Positions 22,534-33,543 are shown, counted from the stretch's first letter. The stretch: 64,000 bases of DNA from Peribolospora baueri (GCA_029717555.1 JAMDHS010000006.1:124001-188000), one strand, 5' to 3'. A program made the numbers and translations. Notes: generated by a model not told the origin, from the letters alone.

Positions 22534-22680
22534 TACCCAAACATAAACCTTATTTAGCCAGACATACATCTCGTTTAACCAAACATTAATCTTGTTTAGC
22601 CAAACATACATCTTGTTTAACCAAACATAAATCCTCTTTAACTAAACATTAAACTTGTTTACCCAAACATGAACCTTGAG
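22534..22680. repeat. 21-bp tandem repeats, array C (7 units)
   Basis: Seven consecutive 21-bp units of the type TAGCCAAACATACATCTTGTT. They alternate loosely between TAGCC, TAACC and TACCC starts. The sequence differs from array A but the period is identical. Confidence 0.85.
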
Positions 22681-23036
22681 TTGCCGGATGTTCATCTTGC
22701 CTGTCCGAATGGTTTTCCTGCAACGCCTTCTGATTCATCTCGGACCAACAAACACACGGCCGATCTTCAGAGCCAAGCACAGCGCAGCACGATGGATATA
22801 CCGCAGAACGCAAGCGTCTTCCACATGCGGCGCACGGACGACTGGTAGTCTACATGTAGAGCAGTCGGCGTAAAACAAACAGGGTGCCACTAATCGCCTA
22901 TCGTACCATGTCGTCCTTCGAAGCGACGGTTACACCGTGTCGGATCGAAAACGTGCTTCGAGTCAGAAAAGATTGAATACGTATGGACAGCTAAAACAAA
23001 GTGGACCAGACAAAGAAACGAACAGAGAAGATAAGG

Positions 23037-23091
23037 GTAAGGATGGATGGAGGGATGGAGGGATGGGTGGATGGATGGATGAAGCAGACAA
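23037..23091. repeat. (GGAT)n microsatellite
   Basis: Imperfect GGATGGAGGGATGGATGG tract in the AT-richer region between SPC24 and the LYS1 copy. Confidence 0.7.
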
Positions 23092-23210
23092 AAGCAAGAT
23101 GGACTATTGCGCTGTTTGACTTCTATTCTTTGCCATCAAGAATGACATTAAGGTGATATACATTTGCGCATCCTTAATTAACATTCAGGCCGTCAAAGAC
23201 TGTAGAGAGG

Positions 23211-23274
23211 TATCCAATATTCTATAATAAGGTGTCCATATTCTACAGTAACGTGTCTATATTCTACAACGTAT
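23211..23274. repeat. 21-bp tandem repeats, array B (3 units, inverted relative to A)
   Basis: Units such as TGTCCATATTCTACAGTAACG at 23233-23253 and 23254-23274, plus one at about 23212-23232. They are the reverse complement of the array A unit. Confidence 0.85.
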
Positions 23275-23309
23275 TCGCTGTGGTTGTCTCTCGTTGAACC
23301 CCATTGGTT

Positions 23310-23412
23310 TACTCTACGTTTCGTGTATATATACGGGCCTCTTTCGTCCTGCTCCGAACATGGAAACCAGAGATCTCCCTCGCGTTAACACCGAGCACGT
23401 GTTGTGACCTAC
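23310..23412 (+). mobile_element. LTR remnant (Ty3/gypsy-type fossil)
   Basis: A short stretch running from a TATATATA box through an AGATCTCCCTCGCG-like segment to a CACGTG-containing end. It matches, in the same order, the 3' half of the LTR at about 30668-30925. It is a broken, solitary fragment, apparently older than the nest at 26.8-30.9 kb. It now forms part of the sequence just upstream of the LYS1 copy. Confidence 0.5.
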
Positions 23413-23496
23413 ACAAACCCCACCTCTTCTCGGTCCTGTGACTCGCGCTGCTGAAGTCCTGCGTGGATACGATACCTTCAACCTCCATCTGCCACC

Positions 23497-24896
<1,400 letters not shown>

Positions 24897-25404
24897 GATG
24901 AAGGCCGAAGGAGGGTGGGCTGGGCCTGTGGAGCCTTCAACGCGTCTGCTTATCGGAAGACTATCGACTGGAACTAGAGGGCGCCTTCTTTTAGCTTGGA
25001 CGGATTTCTAGTGAAGGACACTTGCACATGACGGATACGTACGTAACGGAGCCGAATGTGGTAGATAGTACTTCGGCAGTAGTCGGTAAAATATCTAATA
25101 ATGTCTTCAGAGGCACCGATTTTCTATCTTATTTAATTCTATTAAAGAATTAATCCTAGGTCAAAATCCTAGGTACCCCGGCAGCGTAGCGTCCTATGGC
25201 GCAATAAAATTCTTTCACTGACTACTTGCTATGCCAACACGTTCTGGTATATCAACAAATACACCCGCTTGCCTGCTGCTTGCCTGCTTGTCCACCTAAC
25301 CGACTGAGTACGAAAGAACGCTAAGAAACGGAGGGACGGAGGGACGGAGGGATGGAAGGGAAGAATGGAGTCCGCTCACTCGGGAGAGTCCGTCTCTCCC
25401 TTTA
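24897..25404. other. Convergent intergenic region
   Basis: About 510 bp between the LYS1 copy and the carbonic anhydrase, both ending here. It is AT-rich around 25085-25170, with a short direct repeat AATCCTAGG (about 25151-25171), and has GGAGGGAC repeats at about 25327-25353. Confidence 0.4.
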
Positions 25405-26443
25405 TCAGACGGTCTGCCGAATCTTGCCGGTCTCCACCTCGTACACCCAGCCGGTGATGGCCTGCTTGCTGTCCTGGTGGACGAGCGCATGGGAGCGGAG
25501 ATACTCCACGTCATCGCGCACGGACTGGTCCAGGTCGGAGAAGGGCAGGAATCTGCATTGGGGGTGTGAGGTCGGATTCAATACAGAGGAGGGCGGTCGG
25601 TACGGGACGGAAGGGTAGGGACGGGTGGAGAGAAGTTGGGGTCAGAAGGGACTAGACATTGGACGTTCGTCGCACGCCGTCAGACGCGCTTCGGTCGGTT
25701 TGGCGAACTCACGCAATCTGATCGACCAGAGCTGCCGTCTCTTGGTGGCATGCGGAGCCGATTTGACCGCCTTGCGGGCGTCGTCGTCTTTAAAGGTCAG
25801 CATGCCACAATCTGGTTGGTTAGAGTGGTTGTTGCCGGATGAGCAGCGTGGTCGAGGGAGTCATATCAGGTCAGACGGGCAATGAGGCGAGAAGTAACGG
25901 GAAAGGGAAGAAGACTCGGTTAAATCTGCGATCTCGTTTCGTCTTTCACTCAACATCCCGTCGCGCTTAGAAGAATGGCATGGAAAAGCTCACCGGTGTG
26001 ATGAATCACGACGACCTCGCGCGTACCAAGGAGCGTCTGGGAGATGACGATCGAGCGGAGGGCGTCCGAGGCACGACCGCCGGCATTCCTTGGAAAAGAG
26101 ATGATCGAGGACGACCCGTCAGCGCACTTGTCCATCGCGCGAGCATGCTCGGTTTGACCCTCGCTCACCTGATGACATGGGCATCGCCCTCCAAGATTCC
26201 GAGCGCCTTCTCCGGATGGAGCCTTGCATCCATGCAAGTCTAGGGCCCGAGCGCAGAAATCGCCATACTCTTGAGCCAGATGCCTTGAATGGCAAGGCGA
26301 TAAATTGGGTAACAGGTCAGACTCTCTCTCGCACTCACCACCACAGCCACCTTTTTGCTAGGCGGAAGAGCGAGGCCGCCCTTGTCGCCGAAGGACGCAG
26401 CGTAAGCTTGATTGGCTTTGGCGAATGACTGGGCAACGGACAT
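25405..26443 (-). CDS. Beta-carbonic anhydrase, apparent frameshift in exon 4
   Basis: Exons 26339-26443, 26169-26239, 25994-26088, 25713-25811 and 25405-25552. The product converts CO2 and water to bicarbonate. Zinc ligands are visible as [12 protein letters not shown] (Cys and Asp-Arg dyad) and [14 protein letters not shown] (His and Cys). The C-terminus is [15 protein letters not shown] and [15 protein letters not shown]. Exons 1-3 and 4 join in phase, but exon 4 leaves the wrong phase for exon 5. The downstream frame would read [11 protein letters not shown]-like sequence if one extra G stood in the AAGAGACGG stretch near 25740. This is a one-base loss, or a sequencing error. The small size and HHTGCGM motif suit the short plant-type/Rv1284-like class. 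Confidence 0.75.
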
Positions 26444-26824
26444 GATCGTGGCTAGCAGGGAGCAAGAAAGAGCTTAGATGTGGGAAGATTAAGAAAAGAG
26501 GGTGAGTTGTGGCCGAGGGAGACGCCAATTTATACAGCTTTCCTTCCCCACCTCATCTTCCCTGGCCGAGGGAGCTCGCCATCGCATAGAATCATGAGCG
26601 TCTCGGCTTAACGTCGCCTTTTGCACGCCATCGCGAGACATCGGACGTGACGCTCGTGCCAGGAGAGAGGTTTGAGCTTGGATTTGTACAGAGTCGCAGT
26701 TCGTTAAGTATGGGAAACGCTGGTTTGCCCACGAGTGTGACCGAGCACGACATTCCACATCCCGATGGCGACCGACAGAATCGGCAGTGATAGCACGACG
26801 TGGTGTTGCACATGACCACTACCA

Positions 26825-27062
26825 TGTGGGATTCCATTCCACTGGTCCGGTCATCTCCGCTTGTGTCCGCCCCCGTCCCTAGAATGACGCTAGAGCATTC
26901 ATCACTCCGTTAGCTCCCGACCCCTTGCGCGCATTCGAGGGCTGAGCCCCTCACGAGTATATAAGTAACGCTCCGCGAGCGCCCCCTATGTAGCAACCTA
27001 AGTGATCTTCCTCACGTAAGCGTCCGGGACATACGTGAGCTCTCATCTTTCGAAAGACGAGT
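26825..27062 (+). mobile_element. LTR of a Ty3/gypsy element (fossil), forward
   Basis: It begins TGTGGGATTC with ACTGGTCCGGTCAT soon after, and has a TATATAAG box near 26958. It ends in a TTCCTCACGTAAGCGTC and CTTTCGAAAG-containing stretch. The same ordered blocks occur inverted at about 28737-29011 and forward at about 30668-30925. It sits directly upstream of the forward gag-like region. Boundaries are approximate. Confidence 0.6.
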
Positions 27063-27153
27063 TTTTTTTTATTTAGCAGACATCAAGATCGGCCGATAGC
27101 CGACAGTACAGCACGCCTCCGACCGGGTCGAGCAGGCGTACGACAACCACGAA

Positions 27154-27735
27154 ATGAACCACAGCAACAACGAGACTGACTCGATGGAGGGTCAGAGCCC
27201 GCGGCTTGCGAACACGATGGAGGGTCAGATCCCTCAGGCAGCAACGGCTCCCGTTCCGGAGCAAGCCGCGTCTCCGGAGACCACCGACGATCGTTGGGAG
27301 CTGGCCCAGATGAACGCTTTTATGTCGACGATAACGCAACAACAGCAACAGGCGCAACAGGAGCAGCGGCAGTTTCTGTTGATCAGCCAGGCCACGATCG
27401 CCTCGCTCACCACGGCTGTGGGCAACAGGGGGCAGGAGCGCGAGAAGCCTCCCCTACGACGCTCATTCGGCCACATCCAGATCGAGCCCTTCGGTGGCTC
27501 GAAGAAGGAGGACGTGAACAGCTGGCTCGAATGTCTCGAGGACGCCCTTGCCGCCTCTGGCCTGTACAAATCGGCCTGGGTCCTGACGGCTATGGAGCGC
27601 CTCACAGGGGAGGCCCGTCAGGGGTACCTGACGATAAAGAGGGAGCTGGGGAGGGCGCTGGACTGGACGGAGTTCAAGTCCAAGATGGTGGCTAGGTTTA
27701 ACACGCCGTTCCGCCAGAATCAGATTCAGGCTTGA
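27154..27735 (+). mobile_element. Gag-like fragment, forward (Ty3/gypsy fossil)
   Basis: A capsid-like reading region with a Gln-rich coiled stretch, then the retrotransposon-gag core pattern (GGSKKEDVNSWLECLEDAL; FKSKMVARFNTPFRQNQ). It is the 5' part of an element only and is broken off. A second, inverted copy abuts it tail to tail. Confidence 0.7.
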
Positions 27736-28590
27736 AGGGAACGTCTAGGACGTCCCGCTGGATCTGATTTTGGCGGAAGGGCGTATTGAACCTTGCCACC
27801 ATCTTGGACGTGAACTCCGTCCAGTCCGGCGCCCTCTTCAGCTCCCTCTTTATCGTCAGGTACCCCGGGCGGGCCTCTAGACGACGGGAACAGAACAACA
27901 TGACGGCATGGCACGGTTGACCGCACGTACCATGTGATCTCCTATCTGAAACGAGGTTGAAAATGATGTTGGCCTTGTCGTCTTCCGACTTGAGCACGAA
28001 TTCGCTGCAGGCCTCCAGCATGGCGTCCCGAGACGATTCGGGGAACTGGTAAAACAGGCCGGTTTTAATAAAAAAAGAGCGGGGAGTCGGAAAGCACGCG
28101 AGGAAGGGCGGGTGAGGTAAAGAAGGAAAAGTGCAAGCAGGCAGGAGCTGGCTCGTTCTACACCATGAGAGCGCCGCACCAAATGGGCCCTATCGGATGC
28201 ACTCTGACCTCAAACTCGGTCACGATTGCGAGGGGCAAGCCTCCGCGTGAGGCGCTCCATCGCCGTCAGGACCCAGGCCGATTTGTAACCATCCTGTCCT
28301 TTCCCACTCAACGCCGTCACTGCGGAGGCGAATGAGGCCTGAGTGTCCCGCAGGAACTGTCGCTGTTCTTGGAGAACCTGCTGCTGTTGCAGTATGACGG
28401 TCTCCATGAGGGCGGTCATCTGGGCCATCATCGTGCCCATACGCGCCTCCCAACGTTGGTCGGCCAGTTGGTAGAACGCTCATGGCAGCTTGTCCCGGTG
28501 CGTGAGCGGAGCCGTCCGGGTCGTGCGCGCGGCCCGCTCCTCTCCGGGGCGCCGAGGGGTCTGACCCTCCATCGGGTCGGTCTCGTTGTT
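27725..28590 (-). mobile_element. Gag-like fragment, inverted (Ty3/gypsy fossil)
   Basis: The minus strand repeats the gag-core pattern of the forward copy and a similar Gln-rich N-terminal part. The two copies form a palindrome centred near 27735-27745. This copy is broken in several places and interrupted by unrelated-looking sequence. The two cores are close in sequence, so the duplication looks fairly recent relative to the LTRs. Confidence 0.6.
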
Positions 28591-28736
28591 TCGTAGCCTC
28601 CTCGATCGGGTCGGAGGTGTGTCGTTTCGTTGCGCCAAGACGCGTCAGGTGCGTCTGAGTCGGCCGGTCTTGTCGTCTGTTGACAGGAGGGCGTCCCCTT
28701 CTACCTTTCTTTGTCGCTGCTGAGGCTGATACTGAA

Positions 28737-29011
28737 TATGGACCTCAACTTTCGAAAGTTGAGCGCTCACGTGCCGTCCCAGACGCTTACGTGAGGAAGA
28801 TCTTAGATTCGCAACACAGAATACGCCAGAGCGCTGGCTCCAGCCCCCGAATGTGGAAGAGACAGGAAAAGGGGAGAGAAGAGAGGGCGCAAGGATCCGA
28901 GAGATAACGGAGTAGGGGATGAGGCGTATCTGAGACGGGTGTCTCCAGAAAGTGGAGCGAGCCTCTAGAGACCGGGTATGACTGGACCAGTAGACTCGAT
29001 CCCAGAACCAC
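28737..29011 (-). mobile_element. LTR of a Ty3/gypsy element (fossil), inverted
   Basis: Reverse complement of the LTR pattern: ACTGGTCCAGTCAT start block, and a TTCCTCACGTAAGCGTC block near the end. It brackets the inverted gag fragment, mirroring the forward LTR at 26825. Boundaries are approximate. Confidence 0.6.
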
Positions 29012-29223
29012 CACGCAAGAACTACGTGTAAGTCGCGTCCGATGCGATGCGATGGCAACTCCTTGCAAGTGCACCGAGGCCCCTCTGAACTGCCTTCTTT
29101 GTCCTCTCTTCCCCATATCGCCGATAGATTACGCCCTAAACTTATTGCCACCCTCCCTTTCTTAGTGAATGGACGATGTAGTTATCATCGTCGGCACCCG
29201 GCCTCGACACCGCGTAAAGAATA

Positions 29224-29350
29224 GCGTGTGATTTCACATACAAACCTCGTCATAGACGGTGGCCATACCGTGGAAATTTGGCCCGACTGCGCCCCAGACC
29301 CCTGTGTACTACCATTGCGCCCACGCTCCCTCTTGATGAATACACCACGT
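29224..29350. repeat. Dispersed repeat, copy 1 (inverted partner at 32839-32963)
   Basis: About 120 bp containing CTCGTCATAGACGGTGGCCA and GCGCCCCAGACCCCTGTGT, ending near CTTGATGAATACACCACGT. Copy 2, 3.6 kb away in opposite orientation, matches closely apart from a few substitutions and small gaps. The family was not identified. Confidence 0.75.
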
Positions 29351-29360
29351 CTCAGCCATA

Positions 29361-30121
29361 GTCAAGATCACATCTGGTAGCAGGGCTCACCTTTACCTGA
29401 TCCAACTGCTCCCTGCAACTTGAACGTCAGCCTCGCAACAACGCCAGCCCCGACCTTTCAACTTACAATGAGCGCACGATACCCATTGCGTAATCTTTAC
29501 GCATTAATAGACGCACAAGTCTACCATGTCGCCCACGACGATACCGGTCGGCCCCCGAGGCAGTCGTTCGCGTCCTTCTGTCGGAGGGCTCGATGACATC
29601 CCATTCCGACAGCTGTCGTACTGTCTCCTCGACCACCGCCCGCTTCTTCGGCCCGTTGAGAAGATGGTCTTGCCGCCGAGAGCGTCGAAGATCGAGTCGA
29701 TCCTCGGCATGGGTATCGATCACCAACAGTCTCCTTGTTGAGACTGCGAAAGTCGACGCAGAACCGGTACTTTCCCTTCTGCCAGGCCAACACCACAGGG
29801 TACGACAGGCGGCCGCCATCAGGCCGCCTTCTCTCTCGACGGGCGGCCCGGTCGCGTCACCGACGGCACGGAAATCCGGATGCGGTCCGACGACTCCAGA
29901 CTGCACCCCGAGCCTCCTCGACACTGGACGCCGCCCGGGGGTACCACCAGATCCCCGTCCACCCCGACGTCCGCTGGAAAGTCGCGTCAGGAAGCAATGG
30001 GTATCGTGCACTCATTGTAAGTTGAAAGGTCGGGGCTGGCGTTGTTGCGAGGCTGACGTTCAAGTTGCGGTGAGCAGTTGGATCAGGGAAGGGTGAGCCC
30101 TGCTACCAGATGTGATCAGAT
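29361..30121. repeat. Inverted repeat, ~128-bp arms around a 0.5 kb spacer
   Basis: The left arm (29361-29488) and right arm (29993-30121) are near-exact reverse complements, including CGCAACAACGCCAGCCCCG. The spacer holds polymerase-region pieces of a Ty3/gypsy fossil. Confidence 0.75.
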
Positions 30122-30580
30122 TCAGATCAGGTTCGACGACTCCAGACTGCACCCCGAGCCTCCTCGATACATCGGGCCAAAGAAGCGGGAGGTTGTCGAG
30201 GAGACTGTACGACAGCTGTTGGAATGGGATGTCATCGAGCCCTCCGACAGCCGCCTGTCTTACCCGGTGGTGCTGGCCTGGCAGAAGGGGAAGTACCGGT
30301 TCTGCGTCGACTTTCGAAATCTCAACAACGAAACGGTGGGCGATCGCTACCCCATGCCGAGGATCGACTCCATCTTCGACGCTCTCGGCGGCAAGACGAT
30401 CTTCTCGTCCTTGGACGCTGCCAGAGGGTACCGCCAGATTCCCGTCCACCCCGACGATCGCTGGAAGGTTGCGTTTCTGACGCACATGGGCCTGTACCAA
30501 TACAAGACGATGGCCCCGGCCATTTTCCAGCGCTTCATGGACAAAGTCTTGGGCTTCCTTCGGTGGACGCAGCCGTGCGG
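29500..30580. mobile_element. Reverse-transcriptase fragments in both orientations (Ty3/gypsy fossil)
   Basis: Pieces of the pol RT region are recognisable on both strands. One is on the minus strand inside the inverted-repeat spacer. A longer one is on the plus strand after the right arm, with the Ty3/gypsy patterns WDVIEPSDS, YRFCVDFRNLN and DAARGYRQIPVH. The pieces are partial, rearranged and broken many times over. No integrase or RNase H region is seen. Confidence 0.7.
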
Positions 30581-30667
30581 AGTTGTATTGGTACAGGCCC
30601 GTGCTTTCACAGCTCGTCGTAGACTCTGGCCCCGGCTTGACCTCGGGGGAAGAAGAACAGCTGGGCT

Positions 30668-30925
30668 TGTGGGATCTGGTCTACTGGTCCGGTCATTCCC
30701 GCGCATGTCCGGTTTCTATCTACCCTATTGCTCACCATCCCACGTCCCTTCTTAAAGGAAGACACGGCCTGATGGGTGATACACAGCCCTTCTCTACTTC
30801 TCCGCATGTGGGAGCATTCTGTAATGTCCGATACTATATAAGAGGAGTCGCTGGCCGAGCTCCGATGATGGAAATCCCAAGATCTTCCTCGCGTACGCGT
30901 CTGGGACGGCACGTGACTAGATCAC
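30668..30925 (+). mobile_element. LTR of a Ty3/gypsy element (fossil), forward
   Basis: It starts TGTGGGATCT with CTACTGGTCCGGTCAT and has TATATAAG near 30835. It ends with an AAGATCTTCCTCGCG and GGACGGCACGTGA block. It lies 3' of the plus-strand RT fragment, as a 3' LTR would. Boundaries are approximate. Confidence 0.6.
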
Positions 30926-31346
30926 GTGACGCATGTCCGGTGTGAGAAATCGCAGGGGGTGCCAGGGCTGCGGCAAATGCGATGGACCAGGGCCGACTAG
31001 GCTTCAGGTGGACAAGGTGGTAACCGAGCATATTGGCCGACTGTGAGCTGGTAGATGGTGGTGTCTACATGGTGTTCCTCCTCACAGGGAGTACAGACAG
31101 TGGGGTTCCCATCCTCTATATATACGTTTCTCGAGAGGAATAGGCGCTCGGAGCGTATAAAAAGGGGTACACGAGAACAATAGAAGTGATCTACCGCCTA
31201 GGAAATAGACGGTCGTAAACGGGGTCGCGACACGGTGATCACACCCCCTTACCCTGACGACAACATCGTTATGCCAGATGGGCCCGCGAGAGAGTGAAGA
31301 CGCAGCAGAGCCAGGTCAGGTCGTTCGAGTTGGGCACGCGGCCGTT
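30926..31346. other. Intergenic sequence with TATA elements
   Basis: About 420 bp between the last LTR fossil and the hypothetical minus-strand gene. TATATATACG (near 31119) and GTATAAAAAGG (near 31158) are core-promoter-like on the plus strand. No plus-strand gene starts nearby, so they could belong to another LTR-type remnant. That is not proven. Confidence 0.35.
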
Positions 31347-31949
31347 TCAAGCTTGGCCCTCCTTGACGACCTTGAACAGATCCCCTCGCTTGCCCTTCCA
31401 CTTTGGCTGTGCGAGAAACTCGAAAAAGTCCAGAAGGGTGTCCTCACGAAGGACGGCTTGGTCACCCATGGCCTTTTCGTCCCTGTTCTTGCGATGGTGC
31501 GCTATGGCCTGTGGGACGATGTAGCAGGCCTTGCCGCCGGCGATGCGGGGCAGCTGAAAGAGGTTCTCCTCCGGCGTCGATGTGTCGTGACCGTTGTTGT
31601 TGTTCTTCTTCTTCTCCTTGTCGAGGCGCTCTTGGACAAGACTGTCACACAGCGTGCGGGTGATGGGCAAGTTCTCGCTCGCGTCCGCCGCCTCGTCTTC
31701 GTCCCCTCGGGCGTCGGCGTCGTCAAAACGCTTCTCGTCGTGCGCTTCATAGGCGAGCAGGACGCGGGCGGCGAGATCGAGCAACTCTTTGGATGGGTAC
31801 TGCAAGGTGCCCGTGAAAGAGAAGGTCTCCTTTGTGGCTCTCATGTTGTGCCGGGTCTGCGCTGAGGGACGAAAGACGGCAGGTGGACGACAGGTGCGTA
31901 GAGGCGCGGAGAGGAAGGACTGACGGATGACCAGACCCACGGAAGGCAT
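31347..31949 (-). CDS. Hypothetical protein, possible mitochondrial leader
   Basis: A single-exon ORF of 200 residues from the ATG at 31949. An in-frame extension to 32057 is possible. The N-terminus (MPSVGLVIRQSFLSAPLRTC, then more Arg/Ser/Pro) resembles a mitochondrial presequence. The remainder has an amphipathic part (LQYPSKELLDLAARVLLAYE), an acidic stretch, an Asn run (KKKNNNNGHD) and a basic C-terminus. No family is recognised. It is divergent from the ORF at 32063 with only about 113 bp between starts. Confidence 0.45.
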   Translation of the reverse strand: MPSVGLVIRQSFLSAPLRTCRPPAVFRPSAQTRHNMRATKETFSFTGTLQYPSKELLDLAARVLLAYEAHDEKRFDDADARGDEDEAADASENLPITRTLCDSLVQERLDKEKKKNNNNGHDTSTPEENLFQLPRIAGGKACYIVPQAIAHHRKNRDEKAMGDQAVLREDTLLDFFEFLAQPKWKGKRGDLFKVVKEGQA

Positions 31950-32062
31950 CTTAGCGTCGCAGCCGACGATTTGATAAGACCGGGAGGGCAACGCTGACCT
32001 GACCGCACCGTGGCTCGATCCGTCCGTCGCTTTTCTTTGACCGCAACAGCCGCCCACAAGAC

Positions 32063-32395
32063 ATGATTCCGGGGGGGGAAGAGGGCGATCCGGTACCGAA
32101 CCCGATTCCGAACCAGCAAGGCACGGAGGCGTGCGTGTCGTGCTGGACGGACCCTAGCAAGATCAATGGCCAAAAGTGGCAGATCGACTCGAACAAAGTG
32201 AACGAGAGCCAGGACTTTAAGGCCACCAATAACCATGGGAATCACTATGCGATTCAGTCCAACAAGGATATGTCGCCGACTGACTACCTTAACAAGGTCA
32301 ACGATCTGCCGTGGGACAAGGTAAAGGCGCCTAAGGCGTCTAAGGCGCCTAAGGCGTCGCGGAGGGAGTACGAGTACGAGCCGGCGATGTATTAG
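32063..32395 (+). CDS. Hypothetical small protein with KAPKAS repeats
   Basis: A 110-residue ORF with a Pro/Asn-rich start, then ACVSCWTDPSKINGQKWQI and DYLNKVNDLPWDKV. It ends with a tandem KAPKASKAPKAS repeat and an acidic/Tyr-rich tail (REYEYEPAMY). The central part has normal amino-acid balance and looks coding, but no family is recognised. It shares a short divergent promoter with the minus-strand ORF ending its start at 31949. Confidence 0.45.
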   Translation: MIPGGEEGDPVPNPIPNQQGTEACVSCWTDPSKINGQKWQIDSNKVNESQDFKATNNHGNHYAIQSNKDMSPTDYLNKVNDLPWDKVKAPKASKAPKASRREYEYEPAMY

Positions 32396-33543
32396 ACGCG
32401 TGGCGTGGCATGTCGGGGAGGAAGGAAGGAAGGAAGGAAGGAAGCCGTCGTCCTTTTCTTCTTCCTGCTTCACCGTAATCGCATCGTGTACTATTACTAC
32501 CCCGTCCTCTCGTCTCATCTCGTCGTTCATTGGCTTGAGCAATAGATTAACGGACCGATAATCGATCGAAGCGCCGCTGCACTGCACTGCGGATGGATGG
32601 GATGGTGATGGTGATGGACGGCAACTTTGGGACGTTCGTTGGGCCCGCACGCTGTCCCTATCCAATCTGATCCGATCTGATTCGATGCGATGCGAATCGA
32701 CGGACGACGGACTGGTATAGATCACCGTCGGTTTTCTCAGCAGCGCCGTCAGTCCGCCTGTCCGTCAAGTCAGAGTCGTGTGTGTCTGCCTGTGATCATG
32801 TCAAGCGGCGTTTGGTCCCCGGTCGGCCGAGAGTATATAACGTGGTGTATTCATCAAGAGTGAGCGTGGGCGCGATGGTAGTACTGCACACAGGGGTCTG
32901 GGGCGCAGCCGGGCCAAATTCCCACGGTATGGCCACCGTCTATGACGAGGTTAAAATCACAAGCGCGCCGCAGCAGGAGATCATCTCCTGGGGTGTCGCG
33001 TCGGTTAATTAAAAGCACAAGGACCACTCAGGTCAGACCCATGGTGACAAGCTGGGAGGGACCTGATGAATAGTATAGCCGCGCCCTATCGACGTCTACG
33101 GGGCGACCAACGAGTAGCATGCATGGACGCACAAGTTGTAGGCGCGCGCGAGGACATCGCAATGAGCGCGAAGATATGCAGCCAACTTCCTCTTCTTCCT
33201 ACCACACCGCTCGCGAGAGCGGCGGCGAAAACACTCGCCGCTGGCTGTGCGGTCGTCGACTCGACTTTTGCTTGCAACGGCTTCCATCTTAGGTTTGATC
33301 CAGATTCGTCTCCCAGTGCGTTCAACTACTGCGTGGGAAGCTACGTGAGACATTCGCTCGATGTCGCTCGCTGACGAATGAATCACCCCGTCTCAAACGC
33401 CTTGGTCATCCACTAGCGGTGGTGTGTCTTCCAAGGAAGAAATCTGAAATTGAGGATGTTATGCTGAGTTGCTGTTAAATACGGCATAGGTGGAAAGCTG
33501 ATGCCCGGAAAGCGATCGCTCACCCCTCCACAGCACCCTTCGC
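32396..33543. other. Intergenic region with microsatellite and dispersed repeat
   Basis: About 1.1 kb without a supported gene. It contains a (GGAA)n tract at about 32419-32444 and the inverted partner of the 29224-29350 repeat. The latter carries GAGTATATAACG near 32831, a TATA-like site. ORFs at 33066-33374 and 33086-33386 look like chance. Confidence 0.4.
32839..32963. repeat. Dispersed repeat, copy 2 (inverted relative to 29224-29350)
   Basis: Reverse-complement match of about 120 bp to copy 1. The two inverted copies bracket the region holding the RT fossils, one LTR and the two hypothetical genes. Confidence 0.75.

Noticed and set aside
22300-23300. 21-bp arrays as a CRISPR array
   Set aside because: The units are contiguous with no unique spacers, the host is a eukaryote and no cas genes are present.
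26825-30925. Whole LTR retrotransposon with two matching LTRs and gag-pol
   Set aside because: Pieces are in mixed orientations, integrase and RNase H parts are absent and the LTR copies differ. It is a nest of broken fossils.
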